Under the pieces are notes generated by a model. The model saw nothing but the letters and a program-made list of their open reading frames with translations. It did not search any database and was not told where the DNA came from. The translations under genes and the position numbers were made by a program. A stretch of DNA of 54,556 bases from Lentisphaeria bacterium UBA1732. GTDB lineage: Bacteria; Verrucomicrobiota; Lentisphaeria; Victivallales; UBA1829. Shown here piece by piece: positions 16,479 through 26,070 of the stretch. How positions within the stretch are numbered: the first letter of the stretch is position 1; the number at the start of each line of letters is the position of its first letter. Location of the stretch: the NCBI GenBank assembly GCA_002315855.1, contig DCIG01000066.1:1-54556 (forward strand), read 5' to 3'.

Positions 16479-18533
16479 TTATTCCAGCGTCCAAAGAATG
16501 CTGGTAACGCCGCGAGGATAATATTTGCTGCCTTTGGCAACGCCGGAGGTCATTTGATCGCTCCATGCGTATTCCAGATTTTCTTTTTTCAGAAGCCATG
16601 CGCGGTGTGCTTCGTCCGCGGAAACACCGGTATAGGCGGCATTCACGCCGAGAAGTTTACGGGCAATGAACTGATTCAGATAAATTTTGGAAAGCCATGA
16701 ATTGTCCGCCGAGCTGGAAAGTTTCCAGCCGCCATCTGCGTAGAGGCATTCACCGGATTCCATGATGGAGGTGAAATGACCTTTCAGAGCATCAAGCAGA
16801 CCGAGGAATTCCTTCATCAGGTCCCACTTGCCGAGAATCCACGGGAAAATCAGACCTTCAATCGCAGGAATGATGTGAGAATCACAGGAGCCGTCCAGAA
16901 TTGCGGGGATAAAGCCGTTTTTCTTGAAGGCGGCGACAAGAGAATCGGCGGCAAGATGAGCCTGTTTCATGGCTTCTGCACGGCGATTTGCAGGGATAAG
17001 GTCAACCAGCGCGAGATAGGACGCGAAAGACTTCAGGACGAGGTACGCATTGGCGCGCGCCTGTCCCAGAGAGGCATCCAGACTGTCGTAGGTGGTGATT
17101 TCCGAACTGCTGACAGTACGGGAAGAATCCAAATCCATCACACCATTGCGGTCGGCAGGATCGGCGGCATCGCGGTTCAGCATGGAGTCGAAGCAGCGTT
17201 CCGGGACATCGCCCCACGGATTGTCGCCGGTCTGATGCGTATAAGTCGCGGCACTGAGAATCCAGTTCACGAGCTGTTCATGGGTCATGTGTGAGAAGCA
17301 GCCGGGCTTGTCATCGCATTCGTATGCAGAGCGTCCGGGCGCGGCAAATGCGTTGCGGCATCCGACATCATGATTGAACGAAAGACCGCCGGGATACAGG
17401 GTATTGGCATCACCCGGAGCATGAACCTGATCCACATAGCTGTAACGGTCTACGAAAAGTTCGAGTTCGCTGCGGACCGTCCACGGATTCATCTTCATTT
17501 CAAAGAAAAGCTGGTCGACAACGAGATCGAAAGTATTCATCATGCGGTATTCGCCTTCATGAACAATCCAGAGCGGCTTTCCGGCGAGGTCAAGCAGCTG
17601 TGTGGAGTTGTAATAGCTGGCAATGGAGTGAGCAATCTGGAAACGCTGCGCATCATTCAGATTCGGGGAATCAAACTTGGCGGCATTGTCAAGGATGGCA
17701 TTGCGATAAAGCTCGAAGTTGGCAAGCGCATAGGCTCCGACATCGTTCAGTCCCTTGAAGAAGCGGGCATACCAGTAGGAACATTCCAGACCTGTGGTAA
17801 CGAGACCTTCGCGGAAGAATGCGGCAACCATGTGGAAGACCGCCTTTTCACCCGGTTTCGCCGTAAACATGAGCATACCGCAGGTGCCGAGTCCGAAACG
17901 AAGGTTCGGAATACATTTCTGGAGCAGAATGTCCTGACCGGAGAAACCGCACCCGGCGATGGCATTCGGGTCATCGGTGAAAAGAGCAGTGGCGCGTCCA
18001 TTCACCACGCCGATGGGATACTGCGACTGGAAAACGCCGTCCAAACCGTCAGTTTCGTAGCCGAAGAAAGCACGGCGGGCATGGTCGCATTTCGTATTAT
18101 CCACGGTAATTTCCACCAGCACTGCCGGACAGTAAGCAAATTTCTGAGCTTCATAACCAGCCTTGGCAGGATCGGGCGCAGGCAGAACCGGGGACAGGAT
18201 TTCCATGCGGAAATCACCGGCTGTCCAAATATCGCGTCCCACGCTGAATTCACGGGAAATCGCAGAATCGGCAAACGGACGAAGCGGAAGCTGAATTTCT
18301 TCCGTTTTCTCCTTCATGTGGTCGAAACGAAGACTTTCATCCGTACCGCCTTCCCAGAACGGAAGAGCTTCAAAATATCCTTTTGGATTTTCCAGACCGA
18401 TGAAAAGGTTTTTGCGGGCAGGATTGCCGAGTTCACGACCGAGACCGCCAAGGCGCCCCTTGCATCCCAAAGTAAGGGAGGAATGAGCACCTACAGGGGC
18501 ATGAATTGCATTGAAAAAGATTGTTCCACTCAT
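16479..18533 (-). CDS. Glycoside hydrolase family 52 beta-xylosidase
   Basis: Enzyme of 684 residues matching GH52 over its whole length. The N-terminus F-F-N-A-I-H-A-P-V-G-A-H, the block P-L-W-I-V-H-E-G-E-Y-R-M-M-N-T-F-D-L (about 321-337, holding the nucleophile glutamate), G-C-F-S-H-M-T-H-E-Q-L-V-N-W, the block L-D-S-S-R-T (acid/base aspartate), E-I-T-T-Y-D-S-L-D, and the end S-K-Y-Y-P-R-G-V-T-S-I-L-W all agree with the Geobacillus beta-xylosidase of this family. It removes xylose from the non-reducing end of xylo-oligosaccharides, retaining configuration. No signal peptide is present, so it acts in the cytoplasm on sugars imported by the adjacent transporter. AAGGAGA precedes the ATG. A terminator and a second hairpin lie between it and the ATPase gene, so it may have separate control. 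Confidence 0.95.
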   Translation of the reverse strand: MSGTIFFNAIHAPVGAHSSLTLGCKGRLGGLGRELGNPARKNLFIGLENPKGYFEALPFWEGGTDESLRFDHMKEKTEEIQLPLRPFADSAISREFSVGRDIWTAGDFRMEILSPVLPAPDPAKAGYEAQKFAYCPAVLVEITVDNTKCDHARRAFFGYETDGLDGVFQSQYPIGVVNGRATALFTDDPNAIAGCGFSGQDILLQKCIPNLRFGLGTCGMLMFTAKPGEKAVFHMVAAFFREGLVTTGLECSYWYARFFKGLNDVGAYALANFELYRNAILDNAAKFDSPNLNDAQRFQIAHSIASYYNSTQLLDLAGKPLWIVHEGEYRMMNTFDLVVDQLFFEMKMNPWTVRSELELFVDRYSYVDQVHAPGDANTLYPGGLSFNHDVGCRNAFAAPGRSAYECDDKPGCFSHMTHEQLVNWILSAATYTHQTGDNPWGDVPERCFDSMLNRDAADPADRNGVMDLDSSRTVSSSEITTYDSLDASLGQARANAYLVLKSFASYLALVDLIPANRRAEAMKQAHLAADSLVAAFKKNGFIPAILDGSCDSHIIPAIEGLIFPWILGKWDLMKEFLGLLDALKGHFTSIMESGECLYADGGWKLSSSADNSWLSKIYLNQFIARKLLGVNAAYTGVSADEAHRAWLLKKENLEYAWSDQMTSGVAKGSKYYPRGVTSILWTLE

Positions 18534-18550
18534 TACAGGAATTCTCCTTG

Positions 18551-18603
18551 AAAAATCCGGCGCCTCCTGCTAAATCAAAACGGAAATAGCAAACGACGCC
18601 GGA
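18551..18603 (-). promoter_or_regulatory. Terminator-like hairpin in the GH52 leader
   Basis: Leftward, TCCGGCG (18603-18597) pairs with CGCCGGA (18562-18556), with an inner TGCTA/TAGCA stem, and is followed directly by TTTTT (18555-18551). The GH52 ribosome site starts a few bases later. It looks like a second terminator or an attenuator that could gate GH52 expression. Confidence 0.5.
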
Positions 18604-18604
18604 A

Positions 18605-18640
18605 TGTTAAAAATACTCCGGTCCTGAAAAAGAACCGGAG
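18605..18640 (-). terminator. Intrinsic terminator after the ABC ATPase gene
   Basis: Leftward CTCCGGT (18640-18634) pairs with ACCGGAG (18622-18616) across an 11-base loop, followed by TATTTTT. It stands 20 bases past the ATPase stop codon and should end or attenuate the transporter transcript before GH52. Confidence 0.75.
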
Positions 18641-18659
18641 AGCATGTCAAAGCGCAAAA

Positions 18660-19766
18660 TCAGACAATCAGATTTGTGGATTCAGCGTCAAACACATGAA
18701 CTTTTGCAGGATTGACGGGGAGAGTCATGCTCTGACCGACTTCTGCGACCATGTGCGGATCAACTTTGGCAATGAAACGTTCTGCCGCGGTATCATCCAG
18801 ATAAAGATAGGTTTCTGCGCCCATGGGTTCTTTGACCTTCAAAGAGCCGGAGAGCGTGGGAGCATCTTTGACCAGCATGGCAGACGGAGAACCGATGTCT
18901 TCCGGACGGACACCAAAGACAACTTTGCGACCGACTGCGGCAGCCAGTTTGTCTTTCCATTCCGGCTTAATCAGCGGGAAGGAGAAGGCTTTTCCGACAA
19001 AGAAGAAGCTGCCGTCTTTATTTTCCACGGTGCCGTCGAAGAAGTTCATCGGAGGCATACCAATGAAACCGGCAACGAACAGATTGCACGGAGAATCGTA
19101 AATGGCAAGCGGAGTGTCGATCTGCTGAACTTCGCCGTCCTTCATGACGCAAATGCGGCTTCCCATGGTCATAGCTTCGACCTGGTCGTGCGTAACGTAA
19201 ATCATGGTTGTGCCGAGCTTCTTGTGAAGCAGGCTGACTTCGGTACGCATCTGGACACGCATTTTGGCATCAAGGTTGGACAGAGGTTCGTCAAAAAGGA
19301 ATGCTGCCGGCTTGCGCACAATGGCACGGCCTACGGCAACACGCTGACGCTGACCGCCGGAAAGAGCTTTGGGATAGCGGTCGAGATAGGGTTCCAATCC
19401 CAGCGTGGCAGCAGCTTCTTTCACGCGGGCGTCGATTTCATTTTTCGGGAAATGACGGAGCTTCAGACCGAATGCCATGTTTTCATAGACGGTCATGTGC
19501 GGATAGAGAGCGTAGTTCTGGAAAACCATTGCCAGATTGCGGTCTTTCGGCTGGACGTCGTTGACGATTTTGTCAGCGACGGAAATGGTGCCGGAAGAGA
19601 TGTCTTCCAGACCGGCAATCATGCGGAGAGTAGTGGATTTACCGCAGCCGGACGGACCGACCAAAACCATGAATTCATGATCTTTGATTTCGAGATTCAC
19701 ATCGCGAACAGCGGTAACGGAGTTATCATAAACTTTCGAAACGTTTTTCAGTATAATTTCAGCCAT
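18660..19766 (-). CDS. ABC transporter ATPase, MalK/UgpC/MsmK family
   Basis: Cytoplasmic ATPase of 368 residues that powers a CUT1-type sugar importer. Walker A GPSGCGKST (about 37-45), Q loop FQNYALYPHMTV, signature LSGGQRQRVAVGRA, Walker B AFLFDEPLSNLD and the H loop THDQVEAMT are intact. The C-terminal third (about 240-368) forms the MalK-type regulatory OB folds, with GVRPEDI visible. Many CUT1 systems share a remote ATPase, but here it is encoded with its permeases, five bases downstream of the second one. Substrate is most likely xylo-oligosaccharides, judged from neighbours. Confidence 0.94.
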   Translation of the reverse strand: MAEIILKNVSKVYDNSVTAVRDVNLEIKDHEFMVLVGPSGCGKSTTLRMIAGLEDISSGTISVADKIVNDVQPKDRNLAMVFQNYALYPHMTVYENMAFGLKLRHFPKNEIDARVKEAAATLGLEPYLDRYPKALSGGQRQRVAVGRAIVRKPAAFLFDEPLSNLDAKMRVQMRTEVSLLHKKLGTTMIYVTHDQVEAMTMGSRICVMKDGEVQQIDTPLAIYDSPCNLFVAGFIGMPPMNFFDGTVENKDGSFFFVGKAFSFPLIKPEWKDKLAAAVGRKVVFGVRPEDIGSPSAMLVKDAPTLSGSLKVKEPMGAETYLYLDDTAAERFIAKVDPHMVAEVGQSMTLPVNPAKVHVFDAESTNLIV

Positions 19767-19771
19767 GGTAA

Positions 19772-20716
19772 TTAACCTTTAGTTGCACCTGTGGTCAAAC
19801 CGGCAACGAACTCTTTCTGGAGAGCGAAGAAGAGAATCGCCGGAGGAATAATAGCAAGAAGCGTACCTGCGAGGAAGACACCGTATTCATTGAGGTAAAG
19901 TCCGAGATACTGGTTCAGAATCACGGGCAGAGTCAATTTGGCATGTGTCTGAATGTAGAGCTGCGGAGACAGGAAGTTGTTCCAGTTTCCGAGGAAGGTA
20001 ATCAGACAGTATGCACCGGTCATGGGACGGACCAGCGGCATCATGACGTTCCAGTAAATACGGAATTCACTGGCACCGTCCATGCGGGCGGCTTCCACCA
20101 AACTGTTCGGAACACCCTGCATCGCCTGACGGAACAGGAAAATACCGAAGACGGCACAGGCATTCGGAATGAGCAGAGAGAGGTAACTGTCCATCCAGTG
20201 AATTTTGTAGATGATCTGATACAAAGGCGCCAGGAAAAGCATCGCAGGGAACATCATGGAGCCGGCCATGAAGAAAATCAGGAATCCGCGGCCTTTGAAT
20301 TTATACTTGGCAAGAGCATAGCCCGACAGAGAGGTCAGGAAGAGGCTGATGGAAGTACCGGCACAGGCAAGGAAAATAGAGTTAATGATATACTGCCAGA
20401 AATATACCGTGCCCTGCGGAGATTCTTCACCCTGGAACAACTTCGTGAAGTTCGTGAAGTTCAGAGTCTGCGAAGACCATTCGGAAATGGGGGGCAGGAA
20501 AGAATATTTCATGAGGACTGACTGGTCTTTGAAAACGTTGCAGACAAGCCAGACAAACGGAGTGATGACAAGAGCCGCCGCAAGAATCAGGAAGATTGCC
20601 GCCAGATAAGCGCGGGAAACTTTGATTTTGCGGGGGAAAACAGATGTCGGGATTAAGAAGCGCATGACAAAATACGCTCCGAAAAGTGCGATCAGGACAT
20701 AATGAATCGTATTCAT
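19772..20716 (-). CDS. CUT1 sugar ABC permease, MalG-like
   Basis: Inner-membrane permease of 314 residues with about six or seven spans. The EAA loop is seen in EAARMDGASEFRIYWNVMMP, followed by L-V-R-P, as in MalG, AraQ and related CUT1 permeases. The longer than usual N-terminus holds one extra hydrophobic segment (residues 5-22) before the conserved A-L-V-I-T-P-F-V-W-L-V-C-N-V-F-K block. It is encoded 12 bases after its partner permease and just before the ATPase. Probable channel for xylo-oligosaccharides. Confidence 0.92.
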   Translation of the reverse strand: MNTIHYVLIALFGAYFVMRFLIPTSVFPRKIKVSRAYLAAIFLILAAALVITPFVWLVCNVFKDQSVLMKYSFLPPISEWSSQTLNFTNFTKLFQGEESPQGTVYFWQYIINSIFLACAGTSISLFLTSLSGYALAKYKFKGRGFLIFFMAGSMMFPAMLFLAPLYQIIYKIHWMDSYLSLLIPNACAVFGIFLFRQAMQGVPNSLVEAARMDGASEFRIYWNVMMPLVRPMTGAYCLITFLGNWNNFLSPQLYIQTHAKLTLPVILNQYLGLYLNEYGVFLAGTLLAIIPPAILFFALQKEFVAGLTTGATKG

Positions 20717-20728
20717 GATTGCGTCTCC

Positions 20729-21634
20729 TTATTTATCTTCCGGCGAGTTCGTCGCCCTGAGTTGAATAATGCTGATGACGAAAATAATGAATGCGAGAAT
20801 CCAGCCGATCGCAGCCCCGGTTCCGAGGTCGCCGCTGTTGAATGCGTTGTCATACAGATAACCTACGATGGTGAGACCGGCCTGGTCCACCCCGAAGGAA
20901 CTCTTCAGCAAAGCAAACGGAAGCTCGAACAGCTGATACGAACCAATCGTACTCATGATGACGACAAACACGGCTACCGGACGAATCTGCGGAAGCGTAA
21001 CGTGGAGGAACACCTGCCACGGGCTTGCACCGTCAATCTGAGCGGCTTCCACCAGCTGCTTGTCAACCGTCTGAAGTGCGGCGAGGAAATAAATCATGTT
21101 GTAACCGACATACATCCACAGCGACACGATGATCAGGGCGGGCATAATCAGTCCCGGCTTGGAAAGCCACTGAGTATCAAGTCCCCAGTGAATCAGCTTT
21201 TCAATTCCGATATTGAAGATACCGTAGCGCGGGGTGAAAATCACGGAGAACAGCACACCGACGAAAATCTGACCAACCAGGTTCGGGCTGAAAATCAACA
21301 GGCGGAACAGGTTTTTCAGTTTGCTCTGGCTGTTATTCAGCAGAATGGCAAGTCCAAGGGACAGCGGGAGCTGAATGCAGATGGAGGCAATCGCGTAAAT
21401 GGTGGTGTTCTTCAGTGCTTTGTAGAATGACGGGTCGGAGAAGATGAACTTGAAGTTATCCAAGCCGACGAAAACTGCGCTGTGAGGTCCATCCGTCTGA
21501 TGGAACGACAGCCAGCCTGCATAGATAAGCGGATACAGGAAGAATGTCAGCGCAATGATGATGTAGGGGGTCAAGAACAGCCAGGGAGCATACGGATGAT
21601 AATTGACTCCGCGGAAAGTTTTGGAGTTGCTCAT
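20729..21634 (-). CDS. CUT1 sugar ABC permease, MalF/UgpA-like
   Basis: Inner-membrane permease of 301 residues. It begins with an amphipathic stretch and a span typical of UgpA/LacF proteins (P-Y-I-I-I-A-L-T-F-F-L-Y-P-L-I), carries six spans and an EAA loop EAAQIDGASPWQVFLHVTLP. It forms the heterodimeric channel with the MalG-like permease encoded next. Its start overlaps the stop of the binding-protein gene by four bases, so translation is coupled. Confidence 0.92.
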   Translation of the reverse strand: MSNSKTFRGVNYHPYAPWLFLTPYIIIALTFFLYPLIYAGWLSFHQTDGPHSAVFVGLDNFKFIFSDPSFYKALKNTTIYAIASICIQLPLSLGLAILLNNSQSKLKNLFRLLIFSPNLVGQIFVGVLFSVIFTPRYGIFNIGIEKLIHWGLDTQWLSKPGLIMPALIIVSLWMYVGYNMIYFLAALQTVDKQLVEAAQIDGASPWQVFLHVTLPQIRPVAVFVVIMSTIGSYQLFELPFALLKSSFGVDQAGLTIVGYLYDNAFNSGDLGTGAAIGWILAFIIFVISIIQLRATNSPEDK

Positions 21635-23094
21635 TTCGCGTCATCTCCTTTCTGTTCCGGTACAGATGCAGCAGCAGCTTCGGCATCAGCAGACAGGAAG
21701 ACGTTGCGCTTGATTGCAGCGCGGACATAATCTGCTTTTTCCTTGAGCAGCTTTTCCGTAAGCGTGCGAAGTTCAGCTTCAAGCTGTTCCGTCGGCATCT
21801 TGCCGTAATTTTCATTGTAGAAATGAAGAGCTGTCTGTACAGCGTCAAGAGTACGGTCTGTCGCAAGTTTGGTGTACGGGCTTGCATTGTTCGCAGGAGT
21901 TTCATCGGCAATGTCAATGAAGAATTCGCCGATGGACTGTCCGCCGTAAAATTCGCTTTTCTGCTTGAATTCAGGAAGCGTCCACGCATCTTTGAACGGA
22001 GGCAGAAGGTTGGTGTCGCTGAAACGCGCGGCCAGGTCTTCCTTCTTGCAGTAGAGGAATTTTGCAAATTCCCATGCCAGTTCCTGATTTTTGCTCTGCT
22101 TGGTAATCGCAAGGCCGGTACCGCCCCATGTACTGGTACGGCATCCGCCCGGTTCCCATGCGGGAAGCGGAATCAGTCCGAGGTCGCCCTTCAACTGCGG
22201 AATATCCTGCTGGAAAGAAGCAGTACGCCAGTCAGGCGTGAAGAAGAACAGCACAAGGCCGTCCTGCAAAGCGGCATACAGGTTCTGACCTTCGCCGGGG
22301 TCATAGCCCACGCGGTTCGGGTTCTTTTCAGACACCTGATGAACAAACCAGATAACCGTTTCCAGCCATTCTTTGGAGTCGATTGTAACATTGCCCATCT
22401 TGTCGAAGTATCCGGTGCCTCTCTGGAATGCGAGAATACCGAGAGCAACCGTATTGCTGGTCTGCATTTCAAGCGGGAAATGCAGTCTGTTTCCATCGCT
22501 GCCTTTCACCTTGGAAACTTTTTCGCCCATTTTGACGAAATCGTCCCAAGTTTTGAGCTTGGTAACATCGATACCGAGTTTTTCGATAACACTTCTGCGG
22601 TAGCAGAGTCCGACAGGGTGCACATCATGAGGAAGACCAAAGATGTGTCCGCGGCTGGACCACAGACCATAACGGGATTCCACGAATTTGTCGTAGAGAC
22701 CTTCTTCTTTCAATCGATCTGTGAGGTCAACAAAACCAACGTTTTCAATCGGACCGCGGGTAAAGAACCCGATGGTGCCTTCCAGCAGTTCCACCAGATC
22801 CGGAGCAGGGCTTCCAGTCTGCAATGCAGACTGGAGGCGGCTCTGGAGAGCTTCTTTCTGGACAAGCTGGAGCTTGATTTTCACGTTTTTGCCTTCTTTC
22901 GCCTTCATGGCTTCAAATTCGGCAATGGCTTTGTCATACGCCGGCTTATGGTTTCTTGCCTGCGTCGCCAGAACGAGATCCGGTACGGGTTCTTTGCCGT
23001 GCTTAATATCAAGAACCAGCAGGAATGCTCCGGAGAGTATGGCAAGAATCAAGATAACCAGCGGGGCTTTCCCGAATGGATAAATTGAATTCAT
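21631..23094 (-). CDS. Extracellular solute-binding protein of the sugar ABC system
   Basis: Family 1 solute-binding protein of 487 residues, the ligand receptor of the CUT1 transporter. Typical segments are F-V-D-L-T-D-R-L-K-E-E-G, the P-V-G-L-C-Y-R-R-S-V-I-E-K-L-G-I block, W-D-D-F-V-K-M-G, and W-G-G-T-G-L-A-I-T-K-Q-S-K-N-Q-E-L-A-W-E-F. Oddly, the N-terminus has a hydrophobic span (about residues 11-29) with neither a lipobox cysteine nor a clear cleavage site, so the protein may stay tethered to the inner membrane by a signal anchor. It is the first transporter gene after GH115. Ligand is inferred to be decorated or debranched xylo-oligosaccharides. Confidence 0.9.
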   Translation of the reverse strand: MNSIYPFGKAPLVILILAILSGAFLLVLDIKHGKEPVPDLVLATQARNHKPAYDKAIAEFEAMKAKEGKNVKIKLQLVQKEALQSRLQSALQTGSPAPDLVELLEGTIGFFTRGPIENVGFVDLTDRLKEEGLYDKFVESRYGLWSSRGHIFGLPHDVHPVGLCYRRSVIEKLGIDVTKLKTWDDFVKMGEKVSKVKGSDGNRLHFPLEMQTSNTVALGILAFQRGTGYFDKMGNVTIDSKEWLETVIWFVHQVSEKNPNRVGYDPGEGQNLYAALQDGLVLFFFTPDWRTASFQQDIPQLKGDLGLIPLPAWEPGGCRTSTWGGTGLAITKQSKNQELAWEFAKFLYCKKEDLAARFSDTNLLPPFKDAWTLPEFKQKSEFYGGQSIGEFFIDIADETPANNASPYTKLATDRTLDAVQTALHFYNENYGKMPTEQLEAELRTLTEKLLKEKADYVRAAIKRNVFLSADAEAAAASVPEQKGDDAK

Positions 23095-23112
23095 TCTTTT
23101 CTCCTGTAAATT

Positions 23113-26037
23113 TTATTTTCTGTCTGCAGCAAAGAAGCCCGGTCCGAAATAACTCTGAGGTAAACGCTGACCGGCCGGATAAATCTGGATTCGTTCAACG
23201 GACACCGCAGGGTCAATCATAACCACACGTACAGTATGGAGACCGGCTGCGACTTTGTGTTTCGACTTCAGATGACGCAGATTGTCCTGCACTTCAGCAC
23301 TCCAATCTCCGTTATAGTCAAGGTTTTTCACAGACAGACGTTTTGCAGTGAACGGATCAAGCGACTGGACTTCGCCATTATCAATGGCAACCCCCAGACG
23401 AACGCCGCGTCCGGCTACAAAGTTCAGAGTCGGTCCGGTTTGGACATCCAGTTCATATTCACCATCTTCGGCAAAGTAGACCTGATACTGCAGTTCCGGA
23501 GCCTTTGCAGGCGGCAGGACACTGTCAGCTGTAACAGGTTCCACAGCCATGGCGGCATCGGCACGACCGAAGTCAGGTTCGATCTTCCATTCCACACCGT
23601 TGACTGCAGTCTTGGCGGAGAACTTGGAAGCCGGAATGTTCACCGGATTGGCAACCACGGCAACCGCCTTGGAAGCATTGGCAGGCACTGCCACCGGGTC
23701 AGCGGAAGCATTCACAGTCATGGAGGTACCATCGGCGGCGACAACCTGCATAGCGGCTGTCAGTGCGCCTTTGGCAGTACCGGGCTGCAATGTCGCTTCG
23801 ATGAGGACCGAACCTTCTGCCGGAACTGTGCCGGATGTGGCGGAAAGTTTCAGCCATGCCGGGACGTTCTTAACAGTAAACTGGAAATCTTTGGTGCCGC
23901 GGCTGAAAACTTCAAAGGAAGTCTTTTCGCCGGCAACTCTGAGCTTGCCGAGAGCAACGCTTTCATTGGCGGCAACTGCGGCTTTGCGTTCATTTTCGAC
24001 TGCAACACCCATGGCGGCGCCTTCAACCGGCGTAATGCGGCTGACACGCGGCTGAGTATCGGCACGCGGAGCATCCCAGCTGGTGTACCCGATGTGGGTC
24101 TGATCCATCATGTGAGCCCATTTGCCGTTTGCGATTTTGGTGTTGTAGTAATTGTTGTATGCCTTGTCATCCTTGAAGCAGAGTTCGGTGAGGTCGGCAA
24201 AATAATTGGCAGCGGAGCGGCCCTGTTCACGGTACAGAGCATTGCGACCTGCTGCGATATACATTTCCACCAGGTTGGCACACGCCTTGACAGGGTGATG
24301 AACCAGCTGGTAGTAGGCATCCTGCGCATCAGCAGGAAGTTTCTTGCGGAGAGTTTCGGAGCGCTTGACCAGATCATTCCATGCGGCCAGAACAAATTCC
24401 GCTTCACGGTAGCTGGAAACACTGAAAGTATTGGTACCGGTGCATTCCGGCTTGCGCCAGGCGTTGTACTTGGTATACTTGGAAATGAGGTAAGCGATTT
24501 CATCGGCATATTCTTCGCCGAAGTCGCGGGCTGCACATGCACGGGTGTAGGACTGAATCTGTTCAGCCGAGATGGCATCCGGGTCCCAGGCAAAGGTCAG
24601 GAAGAATTCAATGGGAACTTCCATCGGCTTCAGGTCGCCGGTGTTCAGAATCCACAAACGGTCAATGCCGTAGCGATAGGCATAGTTCATCTGTTCGCGG
24701 ATTTTGGTGAGCGGAGTAACGTTCAGCCAGCGATAGCTGCGCGGACCGCCGACGTAGTCCACATGGTAATACATGCCGGCGCCGCCGCTGCGCTTCAGGT
24801 CTTCCTTGGAAGGTACATGACGGATGTTGCCCCAGTTGTCATCGCACCACATGATGGTTACGTCATCGGGGACGCGCATTCCGGCATCATAGTAGTCCTG
24901 AACTTCCTTGTAGACGGCCCACATCTGGGGGACCTGGTCAGCGGGTTTTCCTGCTGCTTCGGCAATCAGCTTGCGCTGGTCGTCAACGATCTGTTTCAGG
25001 AGCTTGATATTGTCTTCCATGTGCCCGTTATTGTTCATGGCCTCGTCGCCATCGCCGCGCATACCCACCGTAATGACGTTTTCATACTTCATATTGCGGG
25101 TAACGCCTTCCTTCCAGAATTCGCGGAGGTTGGCGGCGTTGGTACCGTAATTCCATGCACCGATACGGCCTTTGCGCTTGGTATATTCTTCCTGAGCGCG
25201 AATCATCGGTTCATGATGACTCGTTCCCATGACAATACCGTACTGATCAGCGAGAACAGGGTTCTGCGGGTCGTCTTCGTTGAATGCCTTGCCCCACATT
25301 GCCGGCCACATATAGTTGCCGCGGAGACGCAGAATCAGTTCGAAGACATGGACGTACATCTTGGAGTTGATGCCACCGAAATTGGCACGAGCCCATCCGC
25401 CGAATGCCGGTTCTTCGTCATTGATGAAGATACCGCGGTATTTCACCTTCGGGGAAGGCTGCACATAACGCCGGGAAGTGATATAAAGAGCATTGTGTTT
25501 CTTGGCAGGGACATCCGCAAAATAATACCACGGAGACACCCCGATTTTCTCGGAAATGCCGTACATGCCGTAGATGGTGCCGCGACGGTCGCTGCCGGCG
25601 ATTACGAGTGCCTGATCGACACCCGCCATCGGTTTATCGATGATTTGGACAATATGGGATTCCCATGCGCCTTTGACACCTTTTACATCCAGTTTGCTGC
25701 TGGAAACAAGCTGATCGATCAGCTTGCTCTGTCCGATGGTGCCAACAATCACAGGCCGTCCGGAAAGACCGGATACCTCTTTGCGGAGTTCGGCGTCTTT
25801 TCCGGTAACACGTCCGATATCAGCCACGAAATCCCCCGCAGCACGAAGTACTGCCGGAGAGTCGCCGGGGTCAACATAGACGGTTGCGGGCTTCTGACCT
25901 TCTGCAAGACAGAATGCTGTGCCGGATGCCGGTTTGGCAAATACAACGGACAGGGTACTGTCGGCTGCGAGGGAAACAGTCGCAGCTGTAAAAATGCAGG
26001 CAGCTGCGGCAAATGTTTTGAAGCAAGTGTATTTCAT
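23113..26037 (-). CDS. Glycoside hydrolase family 115 alpha-glucuronidase
   Basis: Exported enzyme of 974 residues that removes (4-O-methyl)glucuronic acid from xylan and its oligosaccharides. A signal peptide (about 1-24, cleavage near LAA-DS) is followed by the family start V-Y-V-D-P-G-D-S-P-A-V-L-R-A-A-G-D-F, the I-A-G-S-D-R-R-G-T-I-Y-G-M-Y block, K-Y-R-G-I-F-I-N-D-E-E-P, R-G-N-Y-M-W-P-A-M-W, G-T-S-H-H-E-P-M, and M-W-C-D-D-N-W-G-N-I-R. The C-terminal 300 residues are beta-rich, with a D-Y-N-G-D-W segment, as in GH115 enzymes. The signal suggests a periplasmic place. It sits between the CE6-like esterase and the binding-protein gene, with short gaps that imply one transcript. Confidence 0.95.
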   Translation of the reverse strand: MKYTCFKTFAAAACIFTAATVSLAADSTLSVVFAKPASGTAFCLAEGQKPATVYVDPGDSPAVLRAAGDFVADIGRVTGKDAELRKEVSGLSGRPVIVGTIGQSKLIDQLVSSSKLDVKGVKGAWESHIVQIIDKPMAGVDQALVIAGSDRRGTIYGMYGISEKIGVSPWYYFADVPAKKHNALYITSRRYVQPSPKVKYRGIFINDEEPAFGGWARANFGGINSKMYVHVFELILRLRGNYMWPAMWGKAFNEDDPQNPVLADQYGIVMGTSHHEPMIRAQEEYTKRKGRIGAWNYGTNAANLREFWKEGVTRNMKYENVITVGMRGDGDEAMNNNGHMEDNIKLLKQIVDDQRKLIAEAAGKPADQVPQMWAVYKEVQDYYDAGMRVPDDVTIMWCDDNWGNIRHVPSKEDLKRSGGAGMYYHVDYVGGPRSYRWLNVTPLTKIREQMNYAYRYGIDRLWILNTGDLKPMEVPIEFFLTFAWDPDAISAEQIQSYTRACAARDFGEEYADEIAYLISKYTKYNAWRKPECTGTNTFSVSSYREAEFVLAAWNDLVKRSETLRKKLPADAQDAYYQLVHHPVKACANLVEMYIAAGRNALYREQGRSAANYFADLTELCFKDDKAYNNYYNTKIANGKWAHMMDQTHIGYTSWDAPRADTQPRVSRITPVEGAAMGVAVENERKAAVAANESVALGKLRVAGEKTSFEVFSRGTKDFQFTVKNVPAWLKLSATSGTVPAEGSVLIEATLQPGTAKGALTAAMQVVAADGTSMTVNASADPVAVPANASKAVAVVANPVNIPASKFSAKTAVNGVEWKIEPDFGRADAAMAVEPVTADSVLPPAKAPELQYQVYFAEDGEYELDVQTGPTLNFVAGRGVRLGVAIDNGEVQSLDPFTAKRLSVKNLDYNGDWSAEVQDNLRHLKSKHKVAAGLHTVRVVMIDPAVSVERIQIYPAGQRLPQSYFGPGFFAADRK

Positions 26038-26070
26038 AAAATTTCCACTGTTTTTGTATATGCTTGAAGA

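Noticed and set aside
23236..26067. Open frame of 943 codons on the plus strand
   Set aside because: Antisense of the GH115 gene. Strong codon bias in the true gene keeps the opposite frame open. No domain or ribosome site.
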